A stretch of 64,000 nucleotides of DNA from Luteibacter yeojuensis (GCF_011742875.1 NZ_JAAQTL010000002.1:310001-374000), one strand, 5' to 3'. Shown: positions 55,452 to 64,000, counted from the stretch's first letter. Notes: a model not told the origin generated them from the sequence alone. Translations and numbers: made by a program.

Positions 55452-56225
55452 TCAGCCGCCGCGGCCGACCGTGCCTGCCGGGGCCTCCAGGGCCTGGAGC
55501 AGCTGGGCCGGGGTGACGTAGCCGCCGACCACGTCGCCGTTCTCGGTGACGATGGTGGGGGTGCCATTCACGCCCAGGCGCTCGCCCAGCTCGAAATCGT
55601 CCTTCACCGGGTTGCTGCAGGTGGCCGCCTTGGGCGTCGCGCCCTTCATCGCCTCGTTGAAGGCGTTCTTGCGGTCGGCGCTGCACCAGACCGACACGGC
55701 CTTGGTGTACGACGGCGTGTCGTTGCCCGCCGTGGTCTTGATGCCTTCGCGCGGCCAGAACACGTATTCGACGGCGATGCCCTTCTTGTTGAACTCGTCG
55801 ATGTGGGCGTGCAGCTGGCGGCAGAAGCCGCAGTCCACGTCGGTGAAGACGGTGACGGTGTGCTTCGGCTTGTCCGGGGCGTAGATCAGGCGTTGCGAGG
55901 CCGGCACCTTGGCCAGGGCCGCCTTGCGGGTGGCCGCCCAACTGGCCGCGCTGAGGTCGGTCTTCGCCTGGAGGTCGATGAGGTTGCCGTTGAGCATGTA
56001 ATGGCCGTCGGCGCTCACGTAGACCATGCGGCCGGAGGCCACCACCTGGTAGAAGCCCGCCATCGGCGCCGGCGCGACGCTGTCGACCTTGATACCCGGG
56101 CCGAGGGATTCGACGGCATCGCGCACCGCTTTCTCGTTGTCGGCCGCCTGGGCCGTCATGGCGAATGCGCCGGCCAGGAGCGCCACTTCGAACAGCGCCA
56201 CCGTGGACAGGATTTTCTTCAACAT
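55452..56225 (-). CDS. dsbC: Thiol:disulfide interchange protein DsbC
   Basis: 257-residue periplasmic disulfide isomerase. Signal peptide MLKKILSTVALFEVALLAGAFAMTAQA, an N-terminal dimerisation domain (residues 28-85), and a thioredoxin domain with the CGFC active site (VFTDVDCGFCRQLHAHIDEF, near residue 130), a second cysteine pair (WCSADRK... ATCSNPV), and the cis-proline loop LGVNGTPTIVTENGDVVGGYV. GGAGTGG lies about eight bases before ATG 56225. It follows xerD on the same strand with a 90-base gap. Confidence 0.96.
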   Translation of the reverse strand: MLKKILSTVALFEVALLAGAFAMTAQAADNEKAVRDAVESLGPGIKVDSVAPAPMAGFYQVVASGRMVYVSADGHYMLNGNLIDLQAKTDLSAASWAATRKAALAKVPASQRLIYAPDKPKHTVTVFTDVDCGFCRQLHAHIDEFNKKGIAVEYVFWPREGIKTTAGNDTPSYTKAVSVWCSADRKNAFNEAMKGATPKAATCSNPVKDDFELGERLGVNGTPTIVTENGDVVGGYVTPAQLLQALEAPAGTVGRGG

Positions 56226-56314
56226 CGGTACCACTCCATCAGTCACCGGGGGAAAAGGCGGGGCCTCGATTGGAACACGGGGCGCGCCTTCGGTTCCCTC
56301 GATTGTGGCACGCC

Positions 56315-57238
56315 TCAGCCCCGCGGGTGGTGCTGGGCGTGAAGCCGCTTCAGCCCTTCCTTCGCCACCAGGGTGTAGATCTGCGTGGTGCTGAGGGCGC
56401 TGTGGCCCAGGAGCATCTGCAGGGCGCGCAGGTCGGCCCCGTGGTTGAGCAGGTGGGTGGCGAAGGAATGCCTCAAGACGTGGGGCGACACGCGGCTCGA
56501 GGGAATACCCACCTGCACCGCGTAGCGCTTCACCAGCGTCCAGAACATCTGCCGGGTCATCGCGGCGCCCCGGCGCGACAGGAACAGCGCCACCGGCTGC
56601 CCGTGTCCTTCGGCCAGCAGCGGCCGCGCCTCGCGCAGATAGGTTTCCACATGCGCGAGCGCCTCCTCGCCGACGGGCACGAGACGGTCCTTGCCGCCCT
56701 TGCCCGTGATGCGCAGCACGCCCTGGCGGGTGTTCAGGCCGGCCAGCGGAAGGTCCACGAGTTCCGAAACGCGCAGGCCGGACGAGTACATCAATTCGAG
56801 CATCGCGCGGTCGCGCATGCCCAGGGGCGTGGAGGTGTCGGGGGCGACGATCAGTGCCTCGACTTCGCGCTCGGCCAACGCCTTGGGCAGGCTGCGCGGC
56901 ATCCGCGGCCGCTGCATCAGGAGGGTGGGATCCTCGCGTTTCCCTTCGTCGCGGGCCAGCTGCGCGTAGAAGCGCCGGAACGCCGACTGGCGCCGCGCCA
57001 TGCTGCGTACCGAGACGGGCTGGCTGCCGTGGTACGCGGAAAGGTCGTCGCGCCGTGCGCTCCCGAGCGAGCGCCCGCGCGTGGCAAGCCAGCGCGCGAG
57101 CTGCTGCAAGTCGCGGCGATACGCTTCCAGCGTGCGGTCGGCCAGACCGTCTTCGGCCCATACGCGCTCGATGAAGCGCTCGATGAGGCGTGAATCGTCG
57201 GTGGAGGGTTCGGCGGGGAGGGCTTCGTTCACGGTCAC
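56315..57238 (-). CDS. xerD: Site-specific tyrosine recombinase XerD
   Basis: About 307 residues. An N-terminal SAM-like core-binding domain (IERFIERVWAEDGLADRTLEAYRRDLQQLARWLATRG) and a catalytic domain with the arginine in YSSGLRVSELVDLPL, lysine in ITGKGGKDRLVP, the HxxR in SPHVLRHSFATHLLNHGADLRALQMLLGHSALSTTQIYT with Tyr nucleophile. It resolves chromosome dimers at dif together with XerC. The start is taken as GTG 57238 (GTG 57232 is equally plausible); neither has a Shine-Dalgarno sequence, and an in-frame start at 57307 crosses into the next gene. Confidence 0.94.
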   Translation of the reverse strand: MTVNEALPAEPSTDDSRLIERFIERVWAEDGLADRTLEAYRRDLQQLARWLATRGRSLGSARRDDLSAYHGSQPVSVRSMARRQSAFRRFYAQLARDEGKREDPTLLMQRPRMPRSLPKALAEREVEALIVAPDTSTPLGMRDRAMLELMYSSGLRVSELVDLPLAGLNTRQGVLRITGKGGKDRLVPVGEEALAHVETYLREARPLLAEGHGQPVALFLSRRGAAMTRQMFWTLVKRYAVQVGIPSSRVSPHVLRHSFATHLLNHGADLRALQMLLGHSALSTTQIYTLVAKEGLKRLHAQHHPRG

Positions 57239-57300
57239 ATGGTCGCACGCTTGCCGGCGAGCTTGTGCACAATGGAAGGATGACGGAATCAGGGAACCCG

Positions 57301-57786
57301 ATGACAACGACCATGCCTGCGCCCGCCTGGCGCCGTTTCGCCGCCATCGTCTACGACGCGCTGGCCGTGGTTGCCATCGTCATGGTCGTCGGCCTGCTCG
57401 CGCAGTTCGCGACGGGAGGCTCCCTCTTCGACGCGAAAGGGCATCTCCTGGCGTGGTGGTACCAGCCGTTGCAGGGACTCGTCGTCGGGACCTACTTCCT
57501 GGTTTCGTGGGTGCGCGGGGGACAAACCCTCGGCATGCGCCCGTGGCGCATCCGCGTCACCGACACGCAGGGCAGGCCCGCCACATGGCGGCGCGGCTTC
57601 GTGCGCCTGGCCGTGACCGCGCTGCCGCTGCTGCTCGTGACGCTCTATCCCCTGACGTCGTTGAAGATCGCCTTGTGGGCGCCCATCGCGGGCTGGGCGG
57701 CGCTGCTGCTTCCGGCCTTCGTCGACCGTCGCCGCCGCGCCGTCCACGACATGCTGGCCGGCACCGAGATCCGAAACCTTTCGTAG
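57301..57786 (+). CDS. RDD family membrane protein
   Basis: 161 residues with three hydrophobic segments: PAPAWRRFAAIVYDALAVVAIVMVVGLLAQF (the N-terminal R-D-D pattern of the family), WWYQPLQGLVVGTYFLVSWVRGGQTLGMRPWRIRV, and a C-terminal pair. The family has no agreed function. ATG 57301 has AGGGAA just upstream; ATG 57280 in the same frame is an alternative. It is divergent from xerD with under 70 bases between starts. Confidence 0.87.
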   Translation: MTTTMPAPAWRRFAAIVYDALAVVAIVMVVGLLAQFATGGSLFDAKGHLLAWWYQPLQGLVVGTYFLVSWVRGGQTLGMRPWRIRVTDTQGRPATWRRGFVRLAVTALPLLLVTLYPLTSLKIALWAPIAGWAALLLPAFVDRRRRAVHDMLAGTEIRNLS

Positions 57787-57790
57787 TCAA

Positions 57791-57877
57791 CGGTACGAGC
57801 CGCCATAGCGGCGGGAGGTCCACGAAGCGATGAAGGGGCGAGGCGAGCCCCCTCGCCGCTATAGCGGCTCCTACAGG
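57791..57877. repeat. REP-like palindrome, type A
   Basis: Complete copy between the convergent RDD and TonB-like genes; arms GGTACGAGCCGCCATAGCGG and CCGCTATAGCGGCTCCTACA. Confidence 0.92.
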
Positions 57878-57927
57878 CCAGGCCTGGCGGCGTGGAAGGC
57901 CAGGCCTGACGTGGACGGCGGCAGGCG

Positions 57928-59931
57928 TCAGTGGGTGAACTGGTCGCTGGCGGGGACCCATGAGCCGGCGTTAGCGGACGGGACCGGCACGTTGATCTTG
58001 ATCGAGCCCTCGCAACCCGCCGGCAGTGGGCCACCGGTGACGCGAGCCGTGGCGCAGAGCGCCGTGTTGTCCAGCGCCACCGGGGCGGCGGCCACCGTGG
58101 CGCTGTTCGCCGGCGGCAGGTTCTCCGCGAGCGGCTTCGCCGGCGCCATGGTCTGGACCTTCGCCAGCTCCTCCTGGCTCGCCGGCTGCGACTGGTCGCC
58201 GCCAGAGCAGCCGAAGGTGAAGAGGGACACGGCCTTCATCGCGCCGCCCTTGTCGCCGACGTTGCCGGGACCCGCGGTGCAGTTGAGCCGGATACCCCGC
58301 GGCAGCGATATCGTGGGATGCACCGTGGCCGCCTCGACGCCGTGGCGGATCGCGGTGTCCACCGACGATTCGCCCTTGGGCGTCCACGCACCTTCGAAAC
58401 GCGTGGCCTTGTATTCGATGTGCACGCGCGAACCCGACTGCGACACCAGGTTGCCGCGCGGCTTCAACTCCACGTAGGCGCCGCCGACCTGGCCGGTCTT
58501 GTCGCCCTGCCCGCCCGCCACGCCGTCGGCGCGCTGCGAGCTGCCGTTCGCTCCCGTGAGGCGCTCGCCTTCCTCGACGCCCCTGGCCGCTCCCGGCTTG
58601 CCGGTTTCCGCGGCGGCCTCCGGGGTGTTCGAACCCGAGGCCTGCGCCGTGGTCTGGCCGGGAACGATGGGTTCGGCCGGCGGCCCCTGGGTCTCGCCGG
58701 TGGCGCGCTCGGCGTCGGCCTTGCCCTGCTCGGCGGCGTTCTGCGCCGTCGATTCGCCCGCGGCGATGTCGCCTGGCGCCTGCCCCGGCAATGCCGGTGC
58801 GGTATCCACGCCGGCCACGGGACGCTGCATGTCGCCCGGCGTCACCGCCGGCGCCTGCACGGTGGGACGCACGTCCGCGGCGGCAGGCGCGGACACGGTC
58901 GGCCGCGGCGTGGCGTCGGGCAACGGCACCGCCTCGAGTTCGGCCGTGGCGACGACGGCCGGCGCCTGTACGGGTTCCACCGAGACCTTCGGCGGGACCG
59001 GACGGGTATCGAGGGCGAGGTCCGGAGTCGGCGCCGTCGGCGCCGCCGCCACCTCGGGCAGGGGCGCCTCCTGCGGGGTAGCCGGCGCGGAGGATTCTTC
59101 CACTTCCGGGCGAGGCACCGGCGCGGGCGTGATCGCCGTCGTCGGCACGGGCGCGGTGCGCTCCGCGGTGATCGTAGGCGGCGTGGGCGTAACGGCCATC
59201 TGCGCTGCCGGAGTCTCCGGCAGCGCCAACGACGCCGGCGGCGGCATCGGCGCGGTGCCTTCGACCTGCGCCCTGCGCACGGGCTCCGGCTGGAAGCGCG
59301 GGGGAACGACCTCGGGCTTCGGCGTATCGACGGCGAGATCCGGTGGGGCCTGGGTCGGCACCGGCACCTTCTCCAGTTCCGGCTGCGAGGGCGGCGCCTT
59401 CGGCTGGGCGAGCGGACGCTCGGCCACGGCGACGATGCTCGGCGGCGGCGCGCTCAGCTTCACGTCGGGCTTCACCCGGGGCGGCTTCGCGGCGGGCACC
59501 GCGATCGCGGGAAGCGGCTTCGCGGCGGACGCCACCGCGGCGGCGCGCGATCCGCTGGCGGCCCGGCTCGCTTTGGACCGCGCGGTATTCCAGCGCGTTT
59601 TTGCCACGGGCGCCTTCGACGGCGTGCCGCGCACCGGCGGCACGGGCGGCGGAGGCTTGTCGATGAGCCGCACCAGCAGCGCGTTCTCGTCCGGCTTCTC
59701 GGGCGGCGGGGGCAGCACGTCGTACGCTGGCCCGAGGATCATCCCGAACAGGAAGACCAGGTGGACCACGATGGTGCCGACCCACCCCATGACGCGCAGC
59801 AGGCGATCGCGTGGCTTCTCGCGCAGGCGGCGCCGGTAGACCAACGCGCGCATCGCCGCCTCCCGCGGCGAAACGGGCAGCGAGTTCGCGGCGATCGGGC
59901 GATCGCTGTCCGGTTGGAACGTCTTCGGCAT
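57928..59931 (-). CDS. TonB-shaped inner-membrane/periplasmic protein, paralogue 1
   Basis: 667 residues. A short basic N-terminus (MRALVYRRRLREKPRDRLLRVMG), one hydrophobic segment (about residues 47-70), a very long Pro/Ala-rich periplasmic region (roughly residues 75-490, with TonB-like PPPPEKPDENALLVRLIDKPPPP), and a C-terminal domain (about 510-640) with IEYKATRFEGAWTPKGESSVDTAIRHGVEAATV and four cysteines. That C-terminal domain and the N-terminal anchor recur in the next upstream gene, 37 bases away. It resembles TonB in layout but lacks the TonB C-terminal signature. Function unknown. Confidence 0.82.
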   Translation of the reverse strand: MPKTFQPDSDRPIAANSLPVSPREAAMRALVYRRRLREKPRDRLLRVMGWVGTIVVHLVFLFGMILGPAYDVLPPPPEKPDENALLVRLIDKPPPPVPPVRGTPSKAPVAKTRWNTARSKASRAASGSRAAAVASAAKPLPAIAVPAAKPPRVKPDVKLSAPPPSIVAVAERPLAQPKAPPSQPELEKVPVPTQAPPDLAVDTPKPEVVPPRFQPEPVRRAQVEGTAPMPPPASLALPETPAAQMAVTPTPPTITAERTAPVPTTAITPAPVPRPEVEESSAPATPQEAPLPEVAAAPTAPTPDLALDTRPVPPKVSVEPVQAPAVVATAELEAVPLPDATPRPTVSAPAAADVRPTVQAPAVTPGDMQRPVAGVDTAPALPGQAPGDIAAGESTAQNAAEQGKADAERATGETQGPPAEPIVPGQTTAQASGSNTPEAAAETGKPGAARGVEEGERLTGANGSSQRADGVAGGQGDKTGQVGGAYVELKPRGNLVSQSGSRVHIEYKATRFEGAWTPKGESSVDTAIRHGVEAATVHPTISLPRGIRLNCTAGPGNVGDKGGAMKAVSLFTFGCSGGDQSQPASQEELAKVQTMAPAKPLAENLPPANSATVAAAPVALDNTALCATARVTGGPLPAGCEGSIKINVPVPSANAGSWVPASDQFTH

Positions 59932-59968
59932 CGGACGCTAGTGTCCATGCTGCGGCAGCGCGGCACAA

Positions 59969-60982
59969 TTACTTGCGCGTACGCCTTTCACGTTCGGCGT
60001 TCTCCTGGTCCATCGCCTTCAGCGGAATATCCGACGGGCAACCCGGCGGCAACCGGTCGTCGGCGCGGAACGCCGCGATGCATTGGGCCTCGGTCGGCGG
60101 CACGGGCTGACCGGGAAGGTCTTTGACGAGCGGGTTCGCCGGCGCCATGTTGAGGCGCGCGTCGCCGTCCTTCGTCGCGGCCTTCGACGGGTCTTCGCCC
60201 CCGCAACCCACGGGCAGCACGTAGAACACCGTGGCGCACTTGATCCTGACCCCGTGACCCAGGTCGACGGTCTTCTTCAGCGTCGTGGTCTCCATCGCGC
60301 GACGCAGGCCCTTGTTCAAGACATTTTCGTCACGCGGCGCCCAGGCTCCCTCGAAGCGCGTCTGTGTGTAAGTCACGGTGGTCTTGTGCGACATGATTCC
60401 GCTGTCGTCGGTAGGCTTGCGCGCGACGAAATCGGCCTGCGTCGTGCCGTCCCGCTTCTGCGTCGGCATGATGATGCTGCCGTCGGCACCGAAGATCGCG
60501 GGGCGCTGGGGCGGTGCCTCCGGCGCGGGCGCGGCGTCCTCGGCGGGAGGTTGGGACGGCTCCTTCGGCGGTGCCTTGGGGCGTGGCGGCTCAGGCCGTG
60601 TGGCCTCCGGCGAGCGAACCTTCGGCGGCGGCTCGGTCACGGGCGGGGGCAGCGCGGCGACCGGCGGGGCGGGCTGCGCCGGTTCGATGAAACGTACCTC
60701 GAGCACGTCCTCGCGATCCACCGGCGGCACATGGCCGACCGGCAGCCGCGGCGCCATTTCGTAGCGGACGAACAGCACCAGGAGGATGTGCAGGACGATG
60801 GCGGCGACCATCGCGAGGATGCGCAGCACGCGCTCGCGCGGCGGCGGACGACGGCCTATGGCGTACAGCGCGACCAGCGTGGCGGCGTCGATGGGTGCCA
60901 GCCCGCGCGAACGCGGCGAGTCCTCCGGCTCCAGCCGGTGGGGCTCGACGAACGGCGGTGGCGCCTTGCCGGGGTATTGCAC
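59969..60982 (-). CDS. TonB-shaped inner-membrane/periplasmic protein, paralogue 2
   Basis: 337 residues with the same architecture as the 667-residue neighbour but a shorter Pro-rich linker: basic N-terminus (RRPPPRERVLRIL), a hydrophobic segment near residues 52-72, a Pro/Glu-rich linker to about residue 165, and the shared C-terminal domain TYTQTRFEGAWAPRDENVLNKGLRRAMETTTL...GVRIKCATVFYVLPVGCGGEDPSKAATKDGDARLNMAPANPLVKDLP. Start is GTG 60982 with AGGAT upstream. The pair is presumably one operon (37 bases apart). Function unknown. Confidence 0.8.
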   Translation of the reverse strand: MQYPGKAPPPFVEPHRLEPEDSPRSRGLAPIDAATLVALYAIGRRPPPRERVLRILAMVAAIVLHILLVLFVRYEMAPRLPVGHVPPVDREDVLEVRFIEPAQPAPPVAALPPPVTEPPPKVRSPEATRPEPPRPKAPPKEPSQPPAEDAAPAPEAPPQRPAIFGADGSIIMPTQKRDGTTQADFVARKPTDDSGIMSHKTTVTYTQTRFEGAWAPRDENVLNKGLRRAMETTTLKKTVDLGHGVRIKCATVFYVLPVGCGGEDPSKAATKDGDARLNMAPANPLVKDLPGQPVPPTEAQCIAAFRADDRLPPGCPSDIPLKAMDQENAERERRTRK

Positions 60983-61284
60983 GCTGCGAGGATCCTGTAG
61001 GCCGCTTGGGGAAAGTCGGACAGCTTAGCGGCGATCCGCTAAACCCAGCGTAAGCCCCCGCCTGTGACCGTGCCGACGGCAGAAGATTCCCAAGACCCTT
61101 GATTCTGACGGCCGGAAGGAGAAGGCTTGGGGCCGGGCCCCGCCCGAAACCACCGCCATGACCGTCCGGAATCCGGACGACCGTGACGGCCCGCCATCGT
61201 CACGCCGGGGAGGTGTGCGAGAAGGCGACGCCGATCATGACGCCGCGTTCCTCCACGCCGCCCCCTCATAAGGAGGGTCGCATC

Positions 61285-63324
61285 GTGTCGCCATCCACGG
61301 AACGCATCCGCAGCCTGGCTCTCGCCGGCCACGCCGGAGCCGGCAAGACCACCCTGTTCGAAGCCATGCTCCACGCCGGCGGCGCGCTGACCAGCACGGG
61401 CAGCGTCGAACGCGGCAGTACCGTTTCAGATACCGATCCCATGGAAAAGGCGCGCGGTCATTCGATCGACGCCTCCATCGCCTCCATCGAGCGCAACGGC
61501 TATCGCATCCACCTGCTCGACACGCCCGGCTATGCCGACTTCCGCGGCCCCGCGCTCGCCGCCCTTGCCGCCGCCGACACGGTCGCGATCGTGGTCAACG
61601 CCGCCAACGGCATCGAGCACGGCACGCGCAGCATGATGGCGTACGCGAAGGAACGCGGCCTCGCCCGCATCATCATCGTCAATCGCATCGACGCGGACGG
61701 CGTGGACCTGCCCGCACTCGTGGATGAGTTGCGCGAGGAATTCGGCAACGAATGCCTCCCGCTCAACCTGCCCGCCTCGAAAGGACATTCGGTACGCGAT
61801 GCCTTTTTCCAGACGGCGGGCGACACCGACTTCTCCTCGCCGGGCGAAGCGCACCAGCGGATCATCGACCAGGTGGTCGAGATCGACGACGAGGTGATGG
61901 AGCACTACCTCGAAGCGGGCGAATCGTCCCTCACCCCCACCGAGATCCGCGACGCGCTGGAGCATTGCCTGCGCGACGGTCACCTCGTGCCGATCGTCTT
62001 CACCGGCGCGCGCGAAGGCGTCGGCGTGAACGAGCTGCTGGAACTGGTGGAGCGCATCCTGCCCTGCCCGCGCGAGACCAATCCACCGCCGTTCCGCGAT
62101 GCCGACGGCACGCCTTTCGCCGTGGCCGCCGACGCGGACAAGCATGTGGTCGCCGACGTGTTCAAGATCGTCAACGATCCCTTCGTGGGCAAGCTCGGCA
62201 TCTTCCGCGTCTGGCAGGGCACCGTGCGCAAGGATTCGCAACTGCTCGTCGACGACGGGCGCAAGCCGTTCAAGGTGGCGCACCTGTTCCGCCTGAAAGG
62301 GCGCGAGCATGTGGAAGTGGACGAGGCGCTGCCGGGCGACATCGCCGCGGTGGCGAAGATCGACGACATCCACTTCGACGCCGTGCTGCACGATGCCGCT
62401 GACGAGGGCCGCATCCATCTGGAACCATCGGCCTTTCCGGCCCCGATGTACGGCCTCGCGGTGGAACCCGCGCACAAGGGCCAGGAGCAGAAGCTCTCGC
62501 AGGCGCTGTCCAAGCTGGCCGAGGAAGATCCCTGCTTCCGCGTGGAGCACCACAAGGAACTCAACGAGACGGTGGTGCGCGGACTGTCCGACCTGCACCT
62601 GAAACTCATGCTCGAGCGGATGAAGTCGCGCTACGACGTGGACGTGATCACGCATCCGCCGCGCATCGCCTACCGCGAAACGATCGGCGCCGGCGCCGAA
62701 GGACACCATCGGCACAAGAAGCAGACCGGTGGTGCGGGCCAGTTCGGCGAAGTGTTCCTGCGCGTGGAGCCGCTGGAACGCGGCGCGGGCTTCGTCTTCG
62801 ACGACGAAACCAAGGGCGGCGTGATCCCGGGGCAGTTCATGCCCGCCATCGAGAAGGGGGTACGCCAGGCACTCGACACGGGGGCGATCGCCGGCTATCC
62901 GATCCAGGACGTGCGCGTGGTCGTCTACGACGGCAAGCACCATGCCGTGGACTCGAAGGAGGTCGCCTTCATCAGCGCGGGACGCAAGGCCTTCCTCGAC
63001 GCGGTGTCGCGCGCGCGTCCGCTGGTGCTGGAACCGGTGGTGGACCTCGAGGTGTCGATCCCGAACCACTACGTGGGCGACGTTACCGGCGGCCTCGCCT
63101 CGAAGCGTGCGCAGATCATGGGCACCGATTCGCTACGTGGCGGCGAAACGCTCATCAAGGCGCGCGTGCCGCTGGCGGAGCTGATCGACTATCCCACGCA
63201 ACTCAAGGCGACGACCGGCGGGCTGGGACGGTACGCGATGGCGTTCAGCCATTACGACACGGTGCCGCCGGGGGTGCAGAAGAAGCTTTCCGAAGCGTGG
63301 AAGCCGAAGGCCGAGGAGGACTGA
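61285..63324 (+). CDS. Elongation factor G-like GTPase, FusA2 type
   Basis: 679-residue translational GTPase. G1 GHAGAGKTTL, DTPGYADF (G3), and NRIDADGVDLP (G4, NKxD replaced by NRID) are near the N-terminus; domains II-V follow, with domain IV motif HKKQTGGAGQFGEV and GGLASKRAQIMG. The altered G4 and the length (about 20 residues shorter than the main EF-G) fit the EF-G-like/FusA2 group found beside a normal FusA in Xanthomonadales. The start is GTG 61285 with AGGAGG eight bases upstream, not the ATG at 61183. Confidence 0.92.
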   Translation: MSPSTERIRSLALAGHAGAGKTTLFEAMLHAGGALTSTGSVERGSTVSDTDPMEKARGHSIDASIASIERNGYRIHLLDTPGYADFRGPALAALAAADTVAIVVNAANGIEHGTRSMMAYAKERGLARIIIVNRIDADGVDLPALVDELREEFGNECLPLNLPASKGHSVRDAFFQTAGDTDFSSPGEAHQRIIDQVVEIDDEVMEHYLEAGESSLTPTEIRDALEHCLRDGHLVPIVFTGAREGVGVNELLELVERILPCPRETNPPPFRDADGTPFAVAADADKHVVADVFKIVNDPFVGKLGIFRVWQGTVRKDSQLLVDDGRKPFKVAHLFRLKGREHVEVDEALPGDIAAVAKIDDIHFDAVLHDAADEGRIHLEPSAFPAPMYGLAVEPAHKGQEQKLSQALSKLAEEDPCFRVEHHKELNETVVRGLSDLHLKLMLERMKSRYDVDVITHPPRIAYRETIGAGAEGHHRHKKQTGGAGQFGEVFLRVEPLERGAGFVFDDETKGGVIPGQFMPAIEKGVRQALDTGAIAGYPIQDVRVVVYDGKHHAVDSKEVAFISAGRKAFLDAVSRARPLVLEPVVDLEVSIPNHYVGDVTGGLASKRAQIMGTDSLRGGETLIKARVPLAELIDYPTQLKATTGGLGRYAMAFSHYDTVPPGVQKKLSEAWKPKAEED

Positions 63325-63329
63325 CTGTC

Positions 63330-63410
63330 CTTGTAGGAGCCGCTATAGCGGCGAGGAAACCTTGCGGTATGCGCAAGATTGCCCTCGCCGCTATAGCGGC
63401 TCCTACAGGT
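63330..63410. repeat. REP-like palindrome, type B
   Basis: Complete copy; arms CTTGTAGGAGCCGCTATAGC and GCCGCTATAGCGGCTCCTAC, with the type B middle GAGGAAACCTTGCG...CGCAAGATTGCCCTC in the direction opposite to 22862-22940. Confidence 0.93.
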
Positions 63411-63427
63411 AAGACGCCGACGAGGGA

Positions 63428-63910
63428 TCAGCCAGCCGACTTGCGCTTCGGCTTCAGCATCGTCCCGATGCACTTCGGCGAGCCGCAGCGGCAGGCCCAG
63501 ATCTTCTTCAGGCGGGCCGTGTGCGGCATGTCGAGCGTGATGCCGTAGTCGTAGACGAGCTCCTCGCCCGGGGCGATGTCGCGGATCGCCTCGATCAGCA
63601 CGCGGTCGTGCTTCGACGGCTTGCCTTCCACCGCTTCCTCGATCAGCGCCTGGCAGTTCGGGTCGCAGCCGTGGTTGATCCAGCGGGCGACATTGCCATG
63701 GCTGTTGCCGTCGACGATGTAGCGATCGTTGAGCGTGAAGAGGAACGTGTGGCCCGTCTCGCCGCCGTCGCCGTATCGCGTGTCCGCCTGCTTGTGGGTG
63801 ATGCGGTCGCCCTTGTATTCGACGACTTCGTCGCCGGCCTTGATCGGTGCGGTGGCGAAAACGCCATTTCCATGGATGGGCGAACGTCTTGCGGCGATGC
63901 GTCGGGTCAT
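63428..63910 (-). CDS. SET-domain protein-lysine methyltransferase
   Basis: 160 residues. Complete SET fold: GNGVFATAPIKAGDEVVEYKGDRIT, the SAM-binding and pseudoknot motif NSHGNVARWINHGCDPNCQALIEE, EELVYDYGI with the catalytic tyrosine, and a C-terminal post-SET zinc cluster CRCGSPKCIGTMLKPKRKSAG. The fold is mainly eukaryotic, so a bacterial copy with both SET and post-SET parts suggests ancient transfer. The target protein is unknown. No signal peptide. Confidence 0.93.
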   Translation of the reverse strand: MTRRIAARRSPIHGNGVFATAPIKAGDEVVEYKGDRITHKQADTRYGDGGETGHTFLFTLNDRYIVDGNSHGNVARWINHGCDPNCQALIEEAVEGKPSKHDRVLIEAIRDIAPGEELVYDYGITLDMPHTARLKKIWACRCGSPKCIGTMLKPKRKSAG

Positions 63911-64000
63911 TGGGAAGTCTGATGCAGGGGAATAATCCGCGATGATGCCTGCTGGATCGTCGCTTGGGAACCGCGTTTGAAACGGGCGGCTCGCGCACGG

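Noticed and set aside
56315..57238. Integron or phage integrase
   Set aside because: Length, motifs and neighbours (dsbC downstream) fit chromosomal XerD; no attachment site or cassette array is seen.
58318..60126. 602-residue plus-strand frame
   Set aside because: Antisense to the TonB-shaped gene pair; its repeats are a by-product of that Pro-rich coding.

Overview
The window is G+C-rich chromosomal DNA from a gammaproteobacterium, most likely of the order Xanthomonadales and probably the Rhodanobacteraceae (Luteibacter/Dyella type). This is inferred from gene content and order (glyA-nrdR-ribD, then an FMN riboswitch-ribE-ribB-ribH-nusB-thiL-pgpA; gspN beside bioA and rsmE; a single-chain purL) and from two families of short palindromic repeats typical of that order. 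No database search was possible. No rRNA, tRNA, CRISPR array, transposase or prophage was seen.

Layout. Positions 1-9.9 kb: zwf (cut by the window edge) overlapped by a GH15 glycoside hydrolase, a Kef-type cation/proton antiporter, recQ, a small fimbrillin-like secreted protein, an alkyltransferase-like DNA repair protein, and a Pit phosphate transporter with its DUF47 partner. 10-13.6 kb: a CNNM/CorC membrane protein, an ExoD protein, then a repeat-rich stretch holding a small lower-GC pair that looks like an L,D-transpeptidase-fold toxin of the Tlde1/DUF2778 type with a membrane immunity protein. 13.6-23 kb: an amino acid permease, a two-subunit molybdenum hydroxylase, a methyltransferase, a PHA depolymerase, an anion permease, and two exported proteins of unknown role.

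23-30 kb: a chain of five overlapping genes (gspN, an inositol-phosphatase family gene, nudE, cysQ, mazG) divergent from bioA; then a thioredoxin-fold isomerase and rsmE. 29.6-40 kb: a long leftward riboflavin/housekeeping cluster in two blocks (glyA-nrdR-ribD-Gfo/Idh; FMN riboswitch-ribE-ribBX-ldcA-ribH-nusB-thiL-pgpA-aldo/keto reductase). 40-51 kb: a secreted metzincin-like protease, ettA, pyrF, a small HTH regulator, def, cstA-ybdD, an FCD-type GntR regulator divergent from an exported aldose epimerase with a clear operator between them, a DMT exporter and a glycosyltransferase. 51.5-64 kb: purL, dsbC, xerD, an RDD protein, a tandem pair of TonB-shaped proteins of unknown function, a second (FusA2-type) elongation factor G, and a SET-domain lysine methyltransferase.

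The most unusual items are the toxin/immunity-like pair (12.5-13.3 kb), the TonB-shaped paralogue pair (57.9-61.0 kb), the metzincin-like secreted protease, and the way palindromic repeats supply stop codons and C-terminal tails to real genes.
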